From Cephalopachus bancanus (Eukaryota; Chordata; Mammalia; Primates; Tarsiidae): DNA of 64,000 nucleotides. This document shows, one piece after another, positions 47,450-61,859 of this stretch. Numbering within the stretch: the first letter of the stretch is position 1; every line of letters begins with the position of its first letter. The DNA is taken from positions 2,046,001 through 2,110,000 of the forward strand of contig JAPVLO010000322.1 in NCBI GenBank assembly GCA_027257055.1. The letters are read 5' to 3'. Both the position numbers and the translations under genes were made by a program. A model generated the notes under the pieces. It did no database searches, was not told the origin of the DNA, and saw nothing but the letters and a program-made list of their open reading frames with translations.

Positions 47450-50035
47450 GGCCTTCTTGGCTTTGGTGAAAGGGACTTTCCCCCACACCACTGTTCTCTC
47501 TCCACCACAGAAGGCAAAACACCTACTCAGCTGTAGCACGAGTGAGGTTTTTTCTGAATACCCAGCCCTGCATAGGACATGGTTCCCCCAACGCAGAGCC
47601 ACCCCCATCTGACTTGGCAGTGCCACATGAAGTATCAAGCCTCTTCTAGGGCAGCTGCACACTTGCCAGTTAGCCTCCCTTCTGATCCCATGACCAAGAG
47701 GTTTGGAGTGGACCCTGACACTGACTGCCAGAGTCTTACACTTTTACCCTTTATGCCAAGGCCTGGTAGGAGAAAGCCAGTCCTTAAGGAATGACAGAGG
47801 GTACCCCTTCAAGGCACTCTTCCTCCTCCCCATCATTCGTGGAAGGCTCCTTCTTGGTGTCTACATAGTGCATAGTAGTCATTTTTCTGAGACTGGCAGC
47901 TGGTAGTGCCATAGCCCCAGAGAGTGTGTGGGGAAAGATTAGGTATCTGCATTCTTAACAAGTGCTCCTGATTCTGTTGCAGGGTCATTCCTTAAGAAAC
48001 AGACTTAATCCTGAGAAAAAGCAGCAGTTAGCACAGAGGGATGTCTGGGTAGAGTAGCCACAAAGACTGCCCTTCTCTGGGGAAGAAAACGGCCTCATAG
48101 TGTCCTCATTGCACCCCTCCATCCCTGTGCATTACTCCCCAGCACCCCACTAGCCCTCCCTTCCAGCAGGCAGCTTGGCATTGCTCCCCCGGCCCCTCTT
48201 GCTGTGTGGGGTGCGTAGTAATAACTTATGTATACGGGGCCTTATAGGTGGCCACTTCCACATCCATTCACTCGGAGGCCCCCCTGTGTGCCCAGCACGG
48301 AGCTCATCACCGATGGCCCCAAGATTCAAAGGAAGTGAGAAGCCCGTGGTTCAATGCGGCAGATGCACAAGCCCACCGTGAGAAGTGCTGTCATGAAGGA
48401 TGTGCTGGGAAACCAGTGGATGGAGAGGGGCTGATTATTTTGTGGGCATTTGTGGGAGGCAAGAGAGGGGAATGCGAGACTGGCTCCTTTGTGAGTCGAT
48501 TTCGGCAAGAGTCTTCCCTCTGATCTCTAGCGGAGTAAGCAGTGGGTCGGGGGTCAGTGTGGCCTGTTCGCCATCGTGTGAGCGGGGAGCAACCCTCTGT
48601 GCTCCGGCTCTTGTCATCCAATTCAAAAGTGTGGAGCAGCTCTTAATTTGCACAGAGAGCCCAGACTAATAAATCCACTATTCAATTGCAGTCCCCACAG
48701 TGCGTTTATAGGCAGCAGCTGACTTTTATCAGCTAGTTTGTTCTTTCATATAAGCAGAGTTTTACGAGGGTCTCCTGAGCTGGCTTGTAACGTGATGAAA
48801 CGTCTGCAAAACTCAACCATAAATCCCTGGCACCTGCCAAGCAGAGGATGCTGTTTTCCAGGCACATTTTGTCCAGCTGGCAGCTCTGTCCCCTTGCCCA
48901 GTTTGCATTTTTGCACTTGTCTCTTTAAACTTGGATTTGTTTTTCAGTTCTCTGCGGCCTCTTTAAAGGCAACTGAAAAATGAGGGGTAGGAAAAAGGAA
49001 CTAGAAAGTTACGTCTGTGCTAAAAATTGCCCCTGGCTTATGTTGCTCTGAAAGCTGGTTTTGATCCCACTGTTGAAACAGAGACATCAGGCTTCCCAGC
49101 CACATGAACCCCAAGGCGGGGGACTGGAGGACAGTGCCAGCCGAGCCCGTTATTAATACTTTGATTCTTTTCTGGGCCATCACCCTTTGTACTTGCCAAA
49201 GGCCCCTATCCTCAGTTGTCAGTTCTGTAAATTAAAGGATCCGCTCCAGAGGCCTTTTCCCCAGATGGTCTCCAAGCATGACATCTTTTCCCAGCATTTA
49301 GAGCTCTCCCAATACAGAAAGATGAAATTTAAATGCCCTCTCTCCTCCAAATAAGGCAAGGCCTGGACTCTTTGAGGATGCTGGCTGGCTGGGATGAACT
49401 AGGGACTTGTGGAAGCTACAAACGCCTCAGTGGCACATCCTGTCTATCTAGGAAAGGGCGAGTGTGGCCCCTGGCTCATGCCTCAGAATTATTTCCCTGT
49501 ATATTTATGGGTTCTCTTTGTTTTGGTCCGGAGACCACCAGGTCTGAAGAAGACTCCTGCGACTGCCCTGCATGTGGCCTTATCCCTTGCTTGCTTTTCC
49601 TAGATCACACTTCAGGGTTAGCTTCGTGGGTCTGTGGCCTGTACTTATAAGGGTCCTCAAGGTTGGTTTAATGCTCTGCAGTCATCCTCTTGAAATTCTA
49701 AATAGTGTTTCAACAAGGGGCCATGTTTTCCTTTTGCACTGGGCCCTGCGAATTACGTTGCCCGTTCTGCCCTTCTTCCCTCTGGTGATACTACCTGCTG
49801 CCGCCCCAGAGCTGTGGACAGACCCTTGCTTCTTCAAGTCTAAGTTTGAACTGCATAGAGCAGATTACTTGCCTGTCAATGAGGAATCTGGCCTTTCCCT
49901 ACTCTCAAAGGCTCCCTCTGTTGCCCAGTCTTCTGCTTATGGCCAAACCCTCTTACATGACAGTATCTCTACAGGCCCTAAAGAGGTGCCTGCCAATCCA
50001 AACTCATTAAGTCATCCTCAGCTGCTACTGGCTCC
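47450..50035. other. Repeat-free intergenic block
   Basis: About 2.6 kb without a recognisable repeat or exon, unusual for this window. Open frames are short and resemble nothing known. The middle (48560-49030) has base composition and motifs of a conserved enhancer. Confidence 0.5.
48560..49030. promoter_or_regulatory. Candidate conserved noncoding element / enhancer
   Basis: A/T-rich island with many homeobox-like and other sites: TCTTAATTTGC, TCAATTGC, GCGTTTATAGG (CDX/HOX-like), TTTTATCAG (GATA-like), TTTGCATTTTTGCA (POU-like). No repeat, no open frame. Conservation itself cannot be seen here. Confidence 0.4.
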
Positions 50036-50037
50036 TT

Positions 50038-50333
50038 CTTTTTTTTTAATTTTTCTCGAGTCAGAGTTACTCTGTCACCCAGGCTGGAGTGCAGTGGCAT
50101 GCTCACAGCCAATGCAGCCTCAACCTCCTGGGCTCAGGCGATCTTTCCACTTCAGCCTTCCAAGTAGCTGGAACTACAGATGTACACCACCACACCTGGC
50201 TAATTTTTTGATTCATTGCAGAGGCGAGGTCTTGCCAATTTGCGCAGGCTGTTCTTGAACCCCTGGACTCAGGTAATCCTCTCACCTCCGCCTCCTAAAG
50301 TGTTGGGATTATAGGCGTGAGCCACCGTGCCCG
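50038..50333 (-). repeat. Alu, intermediate type
   Basis: Reverse dimer; ends GTGAGCCACCGTGCCCGG. Confidence 0.92.
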
Positions 50334-50339
50334 GATTTT

Positions 50340-51640
50340 TTTGTATCCCCCGGCCCCTTCTTACAATCCTCCAGAGAAGACTTCCAGTCAATGCATTCCA
50401 CTTGGAGGAAGCTGCCAGCTCCTACGGAGGGGCTGGGGTCTCTGCTAGAGGAAACAGCCCTGAACGCCCACCTCCACCTCAAAGGCAAGACAGGCTCCCT
50501 GCTGTGGGAAAAGATTCCTACCTTCTTATTTTCCCAAACCCAACTCAGACACCATCTACCCTGTGGTATTTTTCTTGTCCCCCTAGTCAAAATAACCTTT
50601 CCTATCACTTAATTATTATTTTTTCCATTCTTATATCTCTATCAGTGCAGTGAGGGGCTCAGCCCACCCAGGAATTGAACCAAGTCGTAGAAATGGTGCA
50701 GAGGCCTTTGCAGATGCCTGGCATGGAGAAGGCGTACCCTGTTCTACCTGGTAGTGGTAGTGCAGGGGATGGCAGTGGTCTTTGGCAGAGCTGATTGGCT
50801 GCTGGTGGCCATGGCCTCCTATAAAGCTGTGGTATCCTGGAAAGATCATGAACTTTGGCATAACCCTGGCTCTATCACCTAGGACAGTGGGGCTTGGGCT
50901 TGACATCTCTTACCTGTAAGATGAGGCTAATACCTGACTCACTGGCTATTAGGAAACTAAGATGAGCTAAGTCACTCAAAGCACAGAGGATAAAGTCCAG
51001 CACCCAGCAGGTTTTGCCCTCCCCTGGAGGAGGACTTGGTGTTGCGGCCCGCCCATGTCAGGTCCCTGCTGGGCAGGGGTGTGGTCCCTGGTTACCTGTG
51101 CTCAGGAGCTGGGCTGGCTGAAACAGAGTGAAGTGAAACAGAAGGCAGATGAGGACCCCATCCCAACAGCAAAGTGCCGCAGGCCAGGCTGGGCCGAGCG
51201 TCCTCCCTTTCCCAACCCGGCTGGCTTGGGTTCCCTGGCAAGGCTGGCGGACCCAGATCCACCCGGCATTGCCACACTGGCGGAAATGGTGGTTGTTGTC
51301 CCAGCCAAACCCTAGGACTGTGGCGACAGCCCCGACTGGGTCCAGTCACCACATCAAGGACACAGCTCCACCCTCCTCTCAGCATCCCCTCCCACCCTGG
51401 GCTTCCCCGCCTCCCTCCTTCCCAGAGAACCCAGGGTGTAACCTCTCCTTGAGGCCGAGGTAGGCCACAGCCCTCTGTGACCGCTGCTGTGTGGTGAAGG
51501 TCCTGGTCAGGGAGCTGGGACATCTGGGTTTCTGGCCCAGCTCTGCCACTCACCCCCATGGGACCTGAGCATGTGATGTGACCTTTCTAGACCCCAGGGT
51601 CTTCATCAAACAAGAAGGCTGGTGGATGAAAGTTTCAGCT
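50340..51640. other. Intergenic DNA, no feature recognised
   Basis: GC-rich in 51000-51560 but without a clear CpG island or exon. Several overlapping open frames, none family-like. Confidence 0.5.
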
Positions 51641-51749
51641 TTATAGAACTGCTACAAAAATAACATAGTCTCATATGCATAAAAGAACCTTAAGTCATAT
51701 CAAGCAGGGTGTAATGGAAAGAAGGATTTGGGAGCCAACAAGAAAAACA

Positions 51750-51935
51750 CTACAATGACAATTAATTGAGCAATTTCCCTGCTTTGTGCTTATGCCTAGT
51801 GTTTTTATAGTTGTTACAACACCCTGTGAGGTAGGCACTATTTCTCCCATCTTGCAGATAAGGAGGCTGATTTGGGAGGGTCAAACGACTTCAAGGTCAC
51901 ACAGCCAATCTGAGAGTTTAACCCTGGTAGATTCT
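51750..51935 (-). repeat. MIR-type SINE
   Basis: CACCCTGTGAGGTAGGCACTA, CAGATAAGGAGGCTGA, AAGGTCACACAGCCAATCTG. Confidence 0.7.
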
Positions 51936-52060
51936 AGGCAAATCACTTAACCTCTCTGTGCCTCAGTTTCCTCCTCTGTACAATGAGGACCATTATCCTC
52001 CTCTAGGAAGCACTGGGATGAAATGAAGGCCCATGTGTGGAAAGCACCTGGCACAGGACT
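51936..52060 (+). repeat. MIR SINE, opposite orientation
   Basis: GGCAAATCACTTAACCTCTCTG, CCTCAGTTTCCTCCTCTG, then GAAAGCACCTGGCACAGGA. Confidence 0.75.
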
Positions 52061-52676
52061 GGGTGAATTTTCTTCTGTCGCTTGGAGCCAGGCGTTCCCA
52101 CTAGGCAAGCTGTCCCCGAGAGCTGCCTTGAGTTGGATGGCAGCCGACTCCAGTCTTTCTACGGGGTGCTGGTGATCGCTCAGTGCAGGAAGCACTACCC
52201 AGGTGGGAGCCTAGGTGTGTCATTTCCTGGCTACCCGTGGCTACATTTCAGAGTCAAGGCCGGCAGTGTGAACCTTCCCCCTGCCCAGGGCAATGTGGGG
52301 ACCTGCCTCATTTCTTGCTCCGTTCTCTGAATCATCATCATTCCCTGCGAGTCGCCAAAGCACCAGGATTCCACATCACAGCATGGGGAAAATGCTCCCA
52401 GTGCAGCCAGCCCTGCGGACGTGTTTGAGAGAATAACCAGCGCCACCTGTGCAGGCTGCTGATCCCATCTCTTTGATCCAAGGCCCGGGACTGGGGAGGG
52501 TAGTTCTCGCCCACGGAGAGCCTAATAGCTTCCTCCATCCAGTTGCCCTGGGGCCTGGCTGCCTGGTCCAACAGAAGACAGGCAAGACACAGAGCTGCCA
52601 TCATTTATATCCCGTGTAACTCTGGCCCAGTGAGGAATAAACAGTCTCTCCCTCAGTGAAGATTTAGGAATCTAGA

Positions 52677-52795
52677 CCAGTGGTTTTGGCTGCACACTGG
52701 AATCACTTGGGGAACTTTATAAAACACGGATGCGTGGGTGGACTCAAGGTAGTCCCCTAAGATTTGGATTTAATTGGCTAAGATGCAGGAACTTA
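52677..52795 (+). mobile_element. MER5A-like hAT transposon, left part
   Basis: CCAGTGGTTTTGGCTGCACAC and GGAATCACTTGGGGAACTTT; the right part follows the Alu at 53085. Confidence 0.75.
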
Positions 52796-53082
<287 letters not shown>

Positions 53083-53084
53083 CT

Positions 53085-53150
53085 GGATGTAGGATTTTTA
53101 AACCCCACCCTCCCAGGTGATTTTGATATGCAGCCACGACTGAGAACAAC
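53085..53150 (+). mobile_element. MER5A-like hAT transposon, right part
   Basis: CCCAGGTGATTTTGATATGC, AGCCACGACTGAGAAC, the inverted partner of the left end. Confidence 0.72.
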
Positions 53151-53430
53151 TTCTTTTATACAGTTCATTCATTCAAAAATCTTTGAGTGTCAGGCAGTAT
53201 GCTGGGCTCCAACGTGAACAAAGAATCTGGATTCCTGTCCTCATGGAGCTTGTGTTCTAGTGGACAGAAAGAAAATAAATACGCCAGAAAATAACTGCAG
53301 ATAGTAATGAGTGCTGTAAAGAACATGGAAGTGGTAATGGGGCAGTGACTTGAGGAGAGCATGAGAAGGCAGAGAAGTCTTTCTGAGGGGGGGACATTTG
53401 TGCCAAGACCTAAGTGGAGTGAATGCATGA
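53150..53430 (+). repeat. L2-type LINE fragment
   Basis: TCATTCATTCAAAAATCTTTGAG, GTCAGGCAGTATGCTGGGC, CTCATGGAGCTTGTGTTCTAG, typical of the L2 3' region. Confidence 0.75.
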
Positions 53431-53614
53431 GATGTGTAACTGCCCGGCGCAGCAGTCCTCAGAGTGTTGTCTGGGCACCCCAAGACCCTGGCAGGGGGTT
53501 TGCAGATGAAAACTTTTACTATTCCCATTCTCTCTCAAGTGCACAAGGGCATTTCAGATGACTTGTGATGTGTGATGATGTCATAGCTCTGACAGCTAAG
53601 GGGATATATTCTTG

Positions 53615-53797
53615 AGTATTTATTTATTTATTTATTTATTTAGAAAGAGTCTCACTATGTTTCCCAGGCTGGAGTGCAGTGGTTATTCACAGGTGTAATC
53701 ATAGCTCACTGAAACCTCGAACTCCTGGGCTTCAGCGATCCTCTCACTTCAGCTTCCCAAGTAGCTGGGACTACAGGCATGTGCCACAGAGCCCGGT
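53615..53797 (-). repeat. Alu right-arm fragment with (ATTT)n start
   Basis: (TTTA)n then GAGTCTCACTATGTTTCCC to GTGCCACAGAGCCCGG; one arm only. Confidence 0.85.
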
Positions 53798-54249
53798 TTG
53801 TAGTCTGATGCTTTAAAAAATTATCCGATTTAATATCTATGTTGGTAAATAGTGATGGATATAATTCACATGGACATAAAGAGAAACTCCTTGGAGCCAG
53901 GCATGGTGGCTCACCCATCGTGGGCCTGGTGGGCTCCGAAAACACCAAAAGGCTGCTCACACCTTCCCCAAATGTTTTCCAGCTCTCTTCTCCACATTGG
54001 GAGGAAATGGGTGGAAGAAGGGGTGGGAATTAACATTATGACTTGATGTGGGGACACAGATACTGAGAGAAGAGAAGCTCTCACAAATATCTTGAAAGCA
54101 GCCAGGGCCACAGCACAGAAGGCCCGGTTCCCTGAATCCTGACCACTGGGCTGCCATGCCTGGTGCATCTCCCTCTCACATATCCCTCTCCCGCTCCTGT
54201 GGGCTTCCTCTCGCCCACCCTCTACCCAGGCTCATGGTTCTTCAATCCC

Positions 54250-54770
54250 CTTCTTTCTCCTTCTTGCCTCCTCATTCCCCCTACCCCCCACCCAAGCAGA
54301 TAAGTCCCCGAGACAGTGGACTTCCCAAACTTTTCATGAATCTGCCCCTTCCTCTCCCTCCTCACTGTCTGGACTATGGCTAGCTCTGCCCCAGCCTCTT
54401 TCCTTCCAGCACACCCTCTGCCGAGAGGATCACTCTAACGTGGAAGTCCTGCCATGGTGTCCTCACACCCTGGAAGTCTTCCAAAGGTGCCTCAAGACTG
54501 AAGTCCTCAGCGTGGTGTTCTGGGCCCCCATGAGCCCATCAACCCCCTTCATCTCCCAGTGTGCTCTCCTCTGTCCCCATTTGTCTTGGGGGACTTCCTG
54601 CTGGGGATGCCTTTCTCTCCTCATCCACCTACAGAAGTTCCGTTTAAGCATCTTCTCCTCTGTGAAGTTTTCCTTGACCACCCAGGCCGAGTCAGCTCTG
54701 TCATCTGAGTCCCCGGGGTACAGTAAGTTATTGGAAACAGAGACTTTAAGTGAAACAATATACAGCAGGT
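54250..54770 (-). repeat. L2-type LINE fragment
   Basis: C/T-rich reverse L2 text, such as TGTGAAGTTTTCCTTGACCACC. Confidence 0.5.
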
Positions 54771-55163
54771 CCTCAACTAATATAGTTCTGTTTCATTTAT
54801 GTTGATGAGGAAAAAAATTGGTTTCGTTATTCGTCATTTCACTTGAAGTTGCAGTTTCTGAGAACCTACTGATGATGCGAAGTGAGCACTTACTGGACCA
54901 TACTCTCCAGCGTAACAGCCCATCCCACTTTCCAGTAACCGGTCATTTATACATCTGTCTCCTTTCCTTGGACTGTGTGGTCTGTGAGCTCCTTTAGCAC
55001 AGGTGCCAGGTTTGATACTCTGTTCTGTCCCAGCCACAAATAGAATTTAGAGTCTCGTGGGTGTTGGAACAAATGAATGAATCTATCAATGTTCCCATAG
55101 ATCCCGTGTCTTTAATTTGGGAATCATTGCTATAGCTGTCTTTAAAAAAAAATTATTATCCTG

Positions 55164-56510
<1,347 letters not shown>

Positions 56511-56524
56511 ACACAGTGATTCTT

Positions 56525-56755
56525 TCCCTCATCTACATCCCAGATGTGTGACCTTGGACAAGGCACATAACCTCTCTGTGCTCCCATTTCCTTACCTGGA
56601 AAACGAGATCATGGCTCCCAGTTCCTTCCATGGCAGTGCCCATCTCATATGGTGGTTGTGAGGGTTAAATGGGTCAGCATGAGTACAGAGATGAGAACGG
56701 CACCTGGCACACAGCAAGCACTCAATGTCTGTTAGCTGTCACTGCTCTTAACTCC
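56525..56755 (+). repeat. MIR SINE
   Basis: GTGTGACCTTGGACAAGGCAC, TTGTGAGGGTTAAATGGG, GGCACCTGGCACACAGCAAGC. Confidence 0.85.
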
Positions 56756-56924
56756 TTAGTAGGACACAGCTTTGGAGTGAGGCCTGGTAAATACATTACT
56801 CAGGGTGGTTTGGAGGCTAATCCACTCCTGTCAGGGCTCCAGGCTGTGACAGGTTGCAGGTTTGGAGGAGAAAGAGGGCCAGGGGAGGGCTGAGTTCCAG
56901 ATTGACCCAATGTCTTGTTTCTTC

Positions 56925-57000
56925 AACAAATGTTTGTTGAGGTCCTACTGTGTGCCAGACACTGGGCTACACATGTTAAGCTGATAGGGATGTCCCCTCA
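56925..57000 (+). repeat. L2-type LINE fragment
   Basis: TTCAACAAATGTTTGTTGAGG, CTACTGTGTGCCAGACACTGGG. Confidence 0.7.
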
Positions 57001-57095
57001 AGTTACTGTCATTCATGTGGTTTGTTGATTTTATTTTTCTCTTCACTGGGCTATCCATTAAAATTAAAAAAAAAATTCCAAATGAAAGAAAAAAA

Positions 57096-57402
57096 AGGCT
57101 TGTTTATTTATTTATTTATTTGCATCAGAGTCTCACTCTGTCACCCAGGCTGGAGTGTTGTGGCACGCTCATGGCCACCGCAGCCTCGACCTGCTAGGCG
57201 GGTGATCCTTCCGCCTCAGCCTTCCAAGTAGTTGGAACCACAGGCATGCACCACCATGCCCAGCTAATTTTTTTTTAATTTTATTTATCATAGAGACAAA
57301 GTCTCTCCATGTTGCTCAAGCTGGTTGAACCCGAGTTCAGACAATCCTCTGGTCTTCACCTCCCAAAGTGCTGGGATTACAGGCATGAGCCACCACACCT
57401 GG
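57096..57402 (-). repeat. Alu, intermediate type, with (TTTA)n start
   Basis: Reverse dimer; ends ATGAGCCACCACACCTGG. Confidence 0.9.
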
Positions 57403-57409
57403 TGAAAAA

Positions 57410-58840
57410 AGGTGTATTGATACCAACCTAGTGGAACTCCTGTGTGTGCCTTGATAGGACGCAGGTCCTGGGTGCCATCTTCTTCCCAGGATCTTAGAAT
57501 CCAGTTTTCCTCTGTTCATCACCTTGACCGGATTCTTTGTCTATCACAGCACTGACAACATACTATCTTGAAGTTTTCTGGTCACTTTTTTGTGACTTAG
57601 GATGGACAGGCACTGTATTCTCTTACTCCCTGTTCCTCTCCAGAACCTAGTACATGCTCGTAGATGCTTGACAAATATTTGTCAAACAAATGGGTGAAGC
57701 ATCATGGACTTTGGGCCTGTGACCTGGCTTAGGACTGGGGCTTCTAAGAGGGGGCCTACCCTCCTCCGCCTTAGTCAGCCCCTTAGGCCCCCTCATGCCC
57801 AGCTTCCATAGAATGTTTCTAGGGCCAACTAAGTCACTATTTTCCTAGGACTCCCATTCCAGATTCTGAGCCCCTGCTGGTCAAATGTCTGCCTAAATCT
57901 CTGGGAATAATTTAAACCTGTTGTCCCAGAGCCAGGCAGCGTGGAGGCAGAGGGATGTCCCCCCCAAAGAAAAGAGTGCACGAGGAATAGAACAAGAGAG
58001 TGAGTAGGGGTGGGGGGCAGGTTGGAAATGGAGCTGACAAATGCCAAGTATACGTCGCTGAGGAGACAGAATGCAGTTGCGGAGAACAGGGGCTTGTAAA
58101 GCAGGCTGGCATCTGACCCGAATCGTAAGAGCTTTCCCGGGAGAGAGGCACTGGTGACCAGGAGGAGTGAGCTCTCAAACCCTGGGCAGCCAAGCCTTCC
58201 CCTAGTGTGGCGGGTGCATCCGGCATCCTGGAATACCTACCTGGCGTGGTGGAAAAAGCAGAATCAGGGCGGGAGTCTCCAGACCTTTTGCCTTCCTGAA
58301 CTGGGTTGAGAGGAGACCCTCTGGCCTGGATAGACAGAGGATGTGGAACCTGGGCCAGGACTACTCGGCACTGAATAGGCCAAAAAGAAGGGGCTGCCCT
58401 GCAGAGAGAAAGAGCTCCCACTGCAGCCCAGGTTGCCCCAAAAGCCGGGGCCCCCCAGCCCGACTACAGATAGGTCCCTGCCATCCTTGCCGCCCTCATC
58501 CCTGATGTAATGCTCTTTCTTCCATGCTAGCCTTGTGATGGGCCCAGAGAGATGAAGCAGCTTTCCAAGGATCCTGGGAATACCAGCCTGAACACTTTTT
58601 CCTGTCTCTCCACTCCCTAAAGAGCTGTTTCTATCCTCTCTCTGTTTTTCCTGAAGTCAGGCTGGTTACTCTGGCAGAAGGTGGGGGGACCAGCTCTGGG
58701 CCACGAGGCTGGTGACTTGCAGTCAAGTTTCCACTTCTGTGTAACCTTGGACAAGTCCCTTCTCTCTGAGACCTGAGTTATTTCACCTGCACAGAGTAGG
58801 GAAGAGCAAAGATTTTTAAATGTTTACTATTATTATTTAC
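57410..58840. other. Intergenic DNA, no feature recognised
   Basis: No repeat with clear ends and no exon. The minus-strand open frames here overlap one another and match nothing I know. Confidence 0.45.
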
Positions 58841-58842
58841 TC

Positions 58843-59114
58843 ATTTATTTAGAGACAAGGTCTCACTCTGTTGTCCAGGCTGGAGTGGAATGGCATGATC
58901 ATGGATCACTGTAGCCTTGAACTCCTGACCCAAGTGATCCTCCCACCTCAGCCTCCTGAGTAAGGTGCATACCAACACACCTAGCTAAGATTTTTCTTTT
59001 TTTTTTTTTGTAGAGACAGGGTCATACTATGTTGCCCAGGCTGGTCTTGAACTCTAGACCTCAACTGATCCTCCTGCCTTGGCCTCCCAAAGTGCTGGGA
59101 TGACAGGCATGAGC
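58843..59114 (-). repeat. Alu (AluJ-like), with internal deletion
   Basis: TTTAGAGACAAGGTCTCACTC to GGATGACAGGCATGAGCC. Confidence 0.87.
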
Positions 59115-59119
59115 CTTTT

Positions 59120-60155
59120 TTTTAAGGAGTAGATACCTTACTATGTTGGAGAGAAATGTGGGCTAGAATGTCAATGCATAAAACAAGGCAGAACTTCTCT
59201 GGTGGAGTAGGGGGAGCCTGGGGTCCTGCCGGCTCAGCCTCCCCCGTGCCCCTGGCACCTATCCCACATCTACAGCCTGAAAGTCACAGGACTGCATGAC
59301 CTCCAAGGAACTTCTTGCCCTCAAGCTCAAGGGGGTTCCCAAGTGGGATACGGCTGGGAGGTCCAAGGGCAGGGCTCTTGTCTGGAGAGACATGGACAAC
59401 TAGTCAATAGTGGGGCTGGGGAGGGAGGGTAGGCCCATCTTATCTTGCTCATAACAAGACATTTCTCAAGCAGAATTGGCTTCCTGGGATGCCCGGCTCC
59501 CTCCTGACGCTGAAGCCGAGCCTGGGGGAGGCTGCTACTCAGACCATCCTCAGGCCCAGAAGACTCAGGCGATGCCCTCCCGGGAGCCTGCACCTTGGGC
59601 TGGGATGGCAGGAAGCAGGTATAGAGGAAAGCACCGAGCACAGAACCCCTTACCTGGAGGTGACTGGAGTCCGGGTCCAGCCTCACTCTCCAGGGCAAAC
59701 AGGCATGGAGAGCCCCAGACCAGGACTGCCTCCAGCCTCTGCTCCGGAAACCCCCTCATTCCATGGTGTCTGCTTAATCCCTGTTAAGAGTGGGCTGACC
59801 TCCCTCCTCCGTGGCCTCGCATGGTCCTGCCTCAGATCCTCACAGGCCTCCTTCGAAAAATAAATAAATACTTTCTCCATTATCCCATTAGCAGCTTCAC
59901 AGGTTTTTCTGCTGTTAGTTCCCAGCGCCAGTGAAAGTGGAAACACGTGTTCCAAGAAGCCCTGCTTGCCCACCAACCACCAAGGCTGGCAATGAACCCA
60001 AGGTGGGAGCCATGCCTGTTCACCTGCAGCTGCCCACAGCGGGGAGGAGGGTTCAGAGCTGCTCTGCTCCCCGCAAAGTCTGCCAACTCCAGCACATGGT
60101 CTGGGATCTCCGTACATGGGACAAGAAGCCAGGAGACACAGCTTCTCTGCAATGC
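59120..60155. other. Intergenic DNA, no feature recognised
   Basis: GC-moderate; overlapping open frames of 100-144 codons on both strands, none recognisable. Confidence 0.45.
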
Positions 60156-60160
60156 TCTTT

Positions 60161-60447
60161 TTTTTTTTTTTTTGAGTTGGAGTCTCACTCTGTCACCCAG
60201 ACTGGAGTGCAGTCGCTGCTCCCGGCCACCGCAGCCTCGACCTGCTGGGCTCCGGTGATCCTTCCGCCTCAGCCTTCCATGTAGCTGGAGCTACAGGCGC
60301 GCGCTACCACGCCCAGCTGATTTTTTTATTTGTTGTAGAGATGAGGTCTCCTCTGCCCAGGCGGGTCTCGAACCCACAGGCTCAGGCAATTCACTCACCT
60401 CAGCCTCCCAAGGCGCGGGATTACAGGCTGAGCCACCGAGCCCAGCT
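60161..60447 (-). repeat. Young-type Alu with target-site duplication
   Basis: TCTGCAATGCT on both sides; lineage marks present. Confidence 0.93.
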
Positions 60448-61162
60448 TCTGCAATGCTTTTAACTGGCTGTGTACCCTCAGGCAAAGCTCTTTGCCTCTC
60501 TGGGTCTCAGGCATTTTTTTAAAAAATGGAGATTATAATTCCTATCTTGGAGGAGGATCAAAATAATCTGAGAGAACAGGAAGGGTCTTCAAAGGTATCA
60601 GGTGCTTTGTCAATGGGGATGGGGTATTTAGGAGATGTCTTACACTTCAGGCCCTTGCTGTCCATCTCTCCTGCAGATTTAGAAAAGGAAGTAGCTAGGC
60701 CTACCCTTGTACGGTTCCACTGCTCCCGGGAGAGGCCTTTAGAAGCTCAGGCTCTTTGGGGTTGTCCTGGACTCCGCTTGGTTGCCCAGTGCATTCCACC
60801 TCCCATGGCCACAGCTTCCTGAGAAGTTTCTAGAACACCAGATCATTGGTTTCTCAAAGATGGGCAGGAAGCTGCCCAGCTGGTCTCAACTAACACCCCG
60901 CCCCCATGCCCAGTGCAGGCCCTGGCACAGAGCAGGATCAGGCTGAGAGCTGCCAATGTGTTTTGACTCCTGCTCCATCTCTCAGCCCCTTCTCACTTCC
61001 TCTGCCCATGGCCCCAGGCAAGAGGGCCCAGGTGTGCAGGAGTATGGGCTGTTTCTGGCTGCCCACTGGGCACTTGAGCGGACAGGCAGTTAGTCTGAGC
61101 AGAGCCTGTCAGTAGCTGGGATCGGTCGGCAGTGCCTGTGAGTCACTACTCTGCCTTCCTGG

Positions 61163-61460
61163 GTTTTTTTTTTTTTTTTTGAGTTGGATTCTCACTTTGT
61201 GGCCCAGGCTGGAGTACGGTGGCACACTCACAGCCACCACAGCCTCGACTTGCTGGGCTCAGGAGATCCTTTAGCCTCAGCCTTCCAAGTAGCTGGAATT
61301 ATAGGCACACACCACCACGCCCAACTAATTTTTTGATTTACTGTAGAGATGAGGTCTCGCCAAGTTGCCCAGGCTGGTCTTGAACCCGTGGGCTCAGGTA
61401 ATTCCCTCACCTTGGCCTCCCAAAGTGCTGGGATTATAGGCATGAGCCACTGTGCCCGGC
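61163..61460 (-). repeat. Alu, intermediate type
   Basis: Poly-T start, reverse dimer, ends GAGCCACTGTGCCCGGCC. Confidence 0.92.
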
Positions 61461-61739
61461 CCAAGCCTTCCTATTTCTAACGAAGTAGGACTAAATCCTA
61501 GCTCAGGCTATCTCTGGAAACCTCTGTCCCTTTGCTCCCACTCTTGTGCCTGCCCGCTCCCCACAGTACCACCCCTGCTTCATTTCTCCTCCTGTCTTCG
61601 AGTTTCTTGAGTCAAAAAGGAAGGGTGTCTTGTTATCTCTGGGCGAACCTTGGAGTGAGCCATGCTCCATTCGATGCTTAGTTTGAACGGGCTCTCTTGG
61701 GTTGGCTGTAATCTTCGAAAAGTGGCCTAGCTTCTCTGT

Positions 61740-61850
61740 ACCTCTCCTTTTCTCGTCTTTATAGTGTAGATGGCACGTAGCATTGCTGTGAGGGTCTAGG
61801 GGGATCACACATGAGCACAGTGCCTGGCACTTTGTAAGCCCTCTGAAGAC
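61740..61850 (+). repeat. MIR SINE 3' part
   Basis: TTGCTGTGAGGGTCTAGGGGG, GAGCACAGTGCCTGGCAC. Confidence 0.6.
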
Positions 61851-61859
61851 TGAGTGGTT

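Noticed and set aside
49572..50258. 228-codon plus-strand frame
   Set aside because: Its last third is Alu sequence and the rest has no family match.
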